Positions 59,509 through 62,641 of a stretch of 62,641 bases of DNA are shown here, piece by piece (position 1 is the stretch's first letter; the number at the start of each line of letters is the position of its first letter). Source of the stretch: Lachnospiraceae bacterium. Lineage in GTDB: Bacteria; Bacillota; Clostridia; Lachnospirales; Lachnospiraceae. The notes beneath the pieces were generated by a model. That model was not told where the DNA came from and did no database searches. It saw only the letters and a list, made by a program, of their open reading frames with translations. The position numbers and the translations under genes are program-made. Location: positions 1 to 62,641 of the forward strand of contig JAFUYB010000007.1 in NCBI GenBank assembly GCA_017470735.1. The letters run 5' to 3'.

Positions 59509-60072
59509 TCAGTCGAGGAAGTCCTCATCATCGTCCGCGAAATCATCCTCCGCACGGGTCTTGCCGCCGAGAGGCTCTCCGTCACGCATCTTCTGGAGGT
59601 TGTTCAGACCGCAGGCGATACCCTTGTTGCCGTTGGAGTTGAACGCATAGAAGTTGATGCTTGCGCGGCCATAAACGCCGGAGTAAACCTCGGAGTGGTC
59701 GATGATAGGCTGCCTGTCCGCATCCACGATGCCGGGAGCTGTGCCGGAGTTGGCGTTCACGAAGTAGCTGTTGGCATACGCCTCGTCATCGGGTCTCTCA
59801 AGGTCGCCGTCACGAAGAGGCGTCTTCAGAACGGAGAGCGCGGGTACGGTCTTTCCGTTGCCTTTCAGCTTGGACTCGCCCTCCTCATAGGCTGCCTGGA
59901 TCGCGGCCTTGATCTTCTCGATGGTCTTGGTGTCGGACTTCGGGATGATGAGGCTCACGCTGTACTTCGGTGCGCCGCCGTTGATGCTCTTGGCCTCCCA
60001 GACATTCGCATAGCTCCATCTGGTATTGACTCCTGTGATAACCTTGGTGGGATTTACAAAATTCTTTGACAT
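59509..60072 (-). CDS. DUF2815 protein, SSB-like
   Basis: 187 aa. Typical DUF2815: ITGVNTRWSYANVWEAKSIN, PKYSVSLIIPKSDTKTIEKI, SGVYGRASINFYAFNSNGNK and GIACGLNNLQKMRDGEPLGG, ending in an acidic tail (DDDEDFLD). The fold resembles T7 gp2.5 single-strand binding protein, and the acidic tail fits partner binding. Encoded next to DUF2800 and the DNA polymerase. Confidence 0.9.
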   Translation of the reverse strand: MSKNFVNPTKVITGVNTRWSYANVWEAKSINGGAPKYSVSLIIPKSDTKTIEKIKAAIQAAYEEGESKLKGNGKTVPALSVLKTPLRDGDLERPDDEAYANSYFVNANSGTAPGIVDADRQPIIDHSEVYSGVYGRASINFYAFNSNGNKGIACGLNNLQKMRDGEPLGGKTRAEDDFADDDEDFLD

Positions 60073-60085
60073 GGTATTGTCCTCC

Positions 60086-61213
60086 TTAATCTTCTTTGAA
60101 ATCTTCTGCTGCCGTATTCATGACCGGACGCTTGTCCGTGATCGGCACTAATGTGGGTTTGCCCTGCGGCTTATAGGTAAGAGTGCCGAGCAGTTCTTCA
60201 AACCTGCCCTTGCCGAGCAGCTTGGTCATTGCCGTGATTCCCAGGATCTTGTGTTCATAGGGATCATATCCGGCATTCTGCACCGTCTGCGCGACGGCGT
60301 CATCGTTGGTGTACTTCCTGTTGGAGCGGCCTTCGACCACCTTCCAGTCCTGCCACTGCTTTCCCTGCAGCGCCGCCTGGAGTGCAAACTCCTTCACGTC
60401 ACCCGCCCAGGAGATCAGTTCGTCAGCCCTTGCAAGAACAGCCTCAATCTCGGCATCCTCCAGATTGGCGGGAGGCTCGAAGTCGTAACGTGCAAGTTCC
60501 AGATTGTATTCAGCCCTTTTCCTGCAGATGGCTTTCACCTTGCAGAACTGGCAGTGTTCCCCGGCGCAGTATTCGCCCTCGCCCTTGGCTGCAAGCTCCG
60601 CAGTCGGTGCAAGCACCTCCTTCGCCCAGGTGAGCAGTTCCTCCTTGGAGATGGTGTATGTGCTGACGTTCTCGCGCCTCGGCTGGAAGATGGTCATGGA
60701 TACCGTGTCGATATCGTAGATCCCGTCAAACAGCGCCAGCGCGCCGAGCGCATAGCACATCATCTGCGGATTCCTTTCGGCTTCGACCACGATACCCACG
60801 CCGTACTTGAAGTCGATCACCGAGAGCGTCCCGTCCCCAACGATGACGCAGTCCCCAGTACCGAAGCCCTCCGGCACATATTCGGAGAAGTCAAGCCGCT
60901 GCTCCACCAGCACGATGGGATCGACGCATTTCTGCTTTGCCGCCTCGACCTGCTCCTGCACGAACTCCGCATAGGCATCCGAACAGTCCGCCATCTCCTC
61001 ATCAAAATAGGTAAGGTTCTCGGTCGGGTCTTCGGCTTTCTGTCCCAGGGCTTTCAGCAGCTTGTACTCGCAGAGACTGTGAGCGTCCGTACCCTGCTGT
61101 GCGTACTCGCTTGCAGTATCCTTTACTCCGGCACAGGCCAGAGCGGAAGGCGGGCAAGCAAGCCACCTGTGTGCCGAAGATGCGGAAAGCACTGCGTGTT
61201 TCTTCTCACTCAT
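60086..61213 (-). CDS. DUF2800 protein (Cas4/RecB-like nuclease fold)
   Basis: 375 aa. ASSAHRWLACPPSALACAGV at the start is the DUF2800 hallmark; the nuclease core is FGTGDCVIVGDGTLSVIDFK (D...DFK), and a Cys cluster CAGEHCQFCKVKAICRKRAE suits an iron-sulfur or zinc site. Likely processes DNA ends or recombination intermediates in phage replication. Confidence 0.9.
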   Translation of the reverse strand: MSEKKHAVLSASSAHRWLACPPSALACAGVKDTASEYAQQGTDAHSLCEYKLLKALGQKAEDPTENLTYFDEEMADCSDAYAEFVQEQVEAAKQKCVDPIVLVEQRLDFSEYVPEGFGTGDCVIVGDGTLSVIDFKYGVGIVVEAERNPQMMCYALGALALFDGIYDIDTVSMTIFQPRRENVSTYTISKEELLTWAKEVLAPTAELAAKGEGEYCAGEHCQFCKVKAICRKRAEYNLELARYDFEPPANLEDAEIEAVLARADELISWAGDVKEFALQAALQGKQWQDWKVVEGRSNRKYTNDDAVAQTVQNAGYDPYEHKILGITAMTKLLGKGRFEELLGTLTYKPQGKPTLVPITDKRPVMNTAAEDFKED

Positions 61214-61590
61214 CCCAGCACCTCCGCATCCGCAAGCAAAGCCGCATACTCCGTCTCCGGCACTTCCGACAGCCTGTCGGCGCCGTGCTTTGCAATAAGC
61301 GCCTTGACCTCCTCCGTGAACCCGGCTCTGGACTTCTCGGCAAGCACAGCCCTGACATCCGCAAGAGTGAGCTGCTTTTCCGGCTCTGCGGGCTTCTCAG
61401 GTTCCTTTGCGGGAGCGGTCTTTGCCGCCTTTGTCTTGCCCTTCGGCTTCTCTGCAGGTGTTTCCTGTGCCGCAGACGTTTCCTCGCCGCCGCTGAACAT
61501 CTCGCGGAGCGTGTCGGAAATGCCGATCAGGATCTCACCGCAGTGACGCAGCTCATCAAGTTCTGCTGCAAGTTGACTCATTTTTGACAT
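61210..61590 (-). CDS. Small phage protein with Pro/Lys-rich linker
   Basis: 126 aa from ATG 61,590 (GGAGG eight bases upstream). Helical start (MSKMSQLAAELDELRHCGEI), a Lys/Pro/Ala-rich linker (~45-80), and a C-terminal helical hairpin (DVRAVLAEKSRAGFTEEVKA) of the type found in small DNA-end or rRNA-binding phage proteins. The start codon of the next gene overlaps its stop by four bases. Confidence 0.6.
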   Translation of the reverse strand: MSKMSQLAAELDELRHCGEILIGISDTLREMFSGGEETSAAQETPAEKPKGKTKAAKTAPAKEPEKPAEPEKQLTLADVRAVLAEKSRAGFTEEVKALIAKHGADRLSEVPETEYAALLADAEVLG

Positions 61591-61792
61591 CCGTTTTTCC
61601 TCCTTCCTTGACCTCACTGATGTTCACGGATTCGACTGTCTGCCCCGGCGAGAGGAGATAGACCTGCTGGAAGTCCCCAAAGAGGAACCTCACGAGCCTT
61701 GCAGGGAGCTTCATATCCGCCCCGCGAAGCACGGCAGCTTTCTTTCCGTTCGGATCAGTGACATTGATGGTGATTCTGTGTTTCATTGCCAT
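61556..61792 (-). CDS. Small beta-rich phage protein
   Basis: 78 aa: MAMKHRITINVTDPNGKKAA, then LPARLVRFLFGDFQQVYLLS. No family named, but proteins like this lie at the early end of many Clostridia prophages. GAGG six bases before ATG 61,792. Overlaps the following gene by 35 bases. Confidence 0.55.
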   Translation of the reverse strand: MAMKHRITINVTDPNGKKAAVLRGADMKLPARLVRFLFGDFQQVYLLSPGQTVESVNISEVKEGGKTDVKNESTCSRT

Positions 61793-61827
61793 GTGTCACC
61801 TCGCTTTCTGTAAGGTCATCTGCCTTA

Positions 61828-61873
61828 CAAGTCACAGTCAAAGAAAATGGGCGGGATATTAACCCCGCCCGGA
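61828..61873 (-). terminator. Hairpin after the sigma-like gene, repeated element copy 3
   Basis: Minus strand GGGCGGG-GTTAATAT-CCCGCCC followed by ATTTTC and the conserved TTTGACTGTGACTT box. A terminator or attenuator in the early operon. Confidence 0.65.
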
Positions 61874-61877
61874 AAAA

Positions 61878-62426
61878 TCACATTTTTTCTTTCTGTTCCT
61901 CGATCCGGTCCATCGCTTTCTTCAGATGCTTGTTGATGTTCGGAATGCTTGTCCCCAGGATGTCCGCCGCCTCGGTCTGCGTGTGTCCCACGATCTTCAC
62001 CAGACGGTAGACCTCCCTCTGGATGTCGGTCAGAAACCACAGGATGCGGTCAAGCATCTCCTTTTCGGTTTCGTCCTCGGTCTCCATGTAGGTGCAGGTC
62101 TCGGAGAAAATGCGGCTCTTGTCCAGCTTGTCCTCGTCACCGTCATCCCCGGCCATGTAATCAAAGGACAGGTTCCAGTTCGCCGGATACCGCTCTCCGG
62201 GATGCTCCGCCTCCCATCTCTTTTTCTCCGCTTTCTCTGCCTCAGTCAGCGGCGGGCGGCTGTTCTTGAGGTTGTTGTATACCTCTGCATCGTCCAGGGA
62301 ATGCAGGACTTTGATGTCCGCCTCGGTCACGCCGTCCTCGCCCGGATGGAGGGTGACGCTTGTTCCGTCATTGAAGTTGAATGTGTAAGTGCCTCTCTTA
62401 TCCCATTTTGTCTTCTTGGTTTTCAT
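61878..62426 (-). CDS. Sigma-70 region 4-like regulator
   Basis: 182 aa from ATG 62,426 (MKTKKTKWDKRGTYTFNFND). The N-terminal ~110 residues are a charged domain with no known match. The C-terminal ~65 (LDRILWFLTDIQREVYRLVK, HTQTEAADILGTSIPNINKH) form a sigma region 4/ECF-like HTH. It is the first gene of the leftward early operon and could direct transcription of phage genes. Its ribosome-binding site lies in a hairpin (next entry). Confidence 0.7.
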   Translation of the reverse strand: MKTKKTKWDKRGTYTFNFNDGTSVTLHPGEDGVTEADIKVLHSLDDAEVYNNLKNSRPPLTEAEKAEKKRWEAEHPGERYPANWNLSFDYMAGDDGDEDKLDKSRIFSETCTYMETEDETEKEMLDRILWFLTDIQREVYRLVKIVGHTQTEAADILGTSIPNINKHLKKAMDRIEEQKEKM

Positions 62427-62433
62427 TGATTGT

Positions 62434-62458
62434 CCTTTCCCCTGATTCTTGGGAAAGG
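62434..62458 (-). promoter_or_regulatory. Ribosome-binding-site hairpin of the sigma-like gene
   Basis: Minus strand CCTTTCCC-AAGAATCAG-GGGAAAGG is a perfect 8-bp stem whose 3' arm contains the GGGAAAGGA ribosome-binding site, 8-9 bases before the ATG. Translation would require opening of the stem. Confidence 0.6.
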
Positions 62459-62641
62459 GCATCAGATACAGATAAAGGCCGGAGTGCCTCTGGAGCCGCT
62501 CCGACCTTACAGCCTGCAAAAGGGTATAAGGAAGAAAGGGTACTCCATATCGCACTTTCGCTGCCGCAGCAGCTTGTCCGATATATGTATCCTTTGCCCT
62601 TATACGTAATCAGGCATTGAAATATTTTGTTATGTAAAAGC
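62459..62641 (-). other. Right edge: leader of the early operon, possible attachment side
   Basis: No gene is visible. A GGTCGGAG...CTCCGGCC hairpin followed by TTTATC (about 62,479-62,512) could attenuate the early operon. TTTGCCCTTATAC (about 62,591-62,603, plus) resembles the TTTGCCCCTATAC unit of the left repeat array at 14,967-14,979, so the prophage's right boundary may be here. The last ~35 bases are AT-rich. Confidence 0.35.

Noticed and set aside
1-62641. tRNA or rRNA genes, including a tRNA attachment site
   Set aside because: No cloverleaf or rRNA segment was recognised anywhere; both element ends appear to lie in protein genes.

Overview
The window looks like a gut Clostridia (Firmicutes, probably Lachnospiraceae-like) chromosome segment made almost entirely of accessory DNA. 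I infer this from protein style, Gram-positive ribosome-binding sites (AGGAGG), a Firmicutes HK97-type siphophage, an IS200/IS605-type end and SHOCT/serine-recombinase prophage modules. I saw no tRNA, rRNA or CRISPR array.

Region 1 (1-7.5 kb) is AT-rich and eroded. It holds the edge of an IS200/IS605 element that cut off a tyrosine integrase gene, then two copies of a ~50-residue unknown protein gene lying as direct repeats around a 4.5-kb block. That block carries a ComQ/polyprenyl-synthase-like gene (+) and a three-gene minus-strand operon: a small two-TM protein, a TIR-TM protein and a multi-TM protein, which is a plausible anti-phage operon. Next come a decayed AAA ATPase gene, another decayed gene cluster, and the 3' stump of a sugar-1-phosphate transferase cut at about 7,520 by an element end.

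Region 2 (7.5-13 kb) is a small serine-recombinase element. Leftward genes encode a RecA/RepA-like ATPase, a resolvase-like protein lacking the catalytic serine, a 663-aa serine recombinase, and two proteins that appear to repeat the recombinase's own C-terminal domain. A divergent XRE regulator faces operator-like repeats. At 13.0-15.05 kb lies a second, 5'-truncated serine recombinase ending in a GCAAAATTAAAA repeat array, probably the site where the prophage inserted.

Region 3 (15.05 to ~62.6 kb) is a near-complete siphoprophage with every phage gene on the minus strand. In transcription order, right to left, it holds: a sigma-like gene; DUF2800, DUF2815 (SSB-like), family A DNA polymerase, VapE-type primase/helicase, VRR-NUC nuclease and a SNF2 helicase broken by a stop in Walker A; a late regulator; HNH, cos region and small terminase; a SAM synthetase plus N6/N4- and C5-DNA methyltransferases; an IS insertion; an amidoligase/gamma-glutamylcyclotransferase module; then large terminase, portal, ClpP-like protease, capsid, connectors, tail (with a programmed -1 frameshift), tape measure, GH18-containing tail protein, holin, endolysin, zinc-finger and SHOCT proteins, and two tandem serine recombinases.

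The most unusual layer is a set of five near-identical minus-strand promoters (TTGATA - exactly 17 bp - GATATA-like, preceded by TTCAGAGT) before the recombinases and before each accessory cassette, including the amidoligase and a protein that shares its C-terminal domain. One of these promoters has been separated from its gene by the IS. Together with a nested-hairpin element between the amidoligase and cyclotransferase genes, this looks like a co-regulated prophage cargo system.
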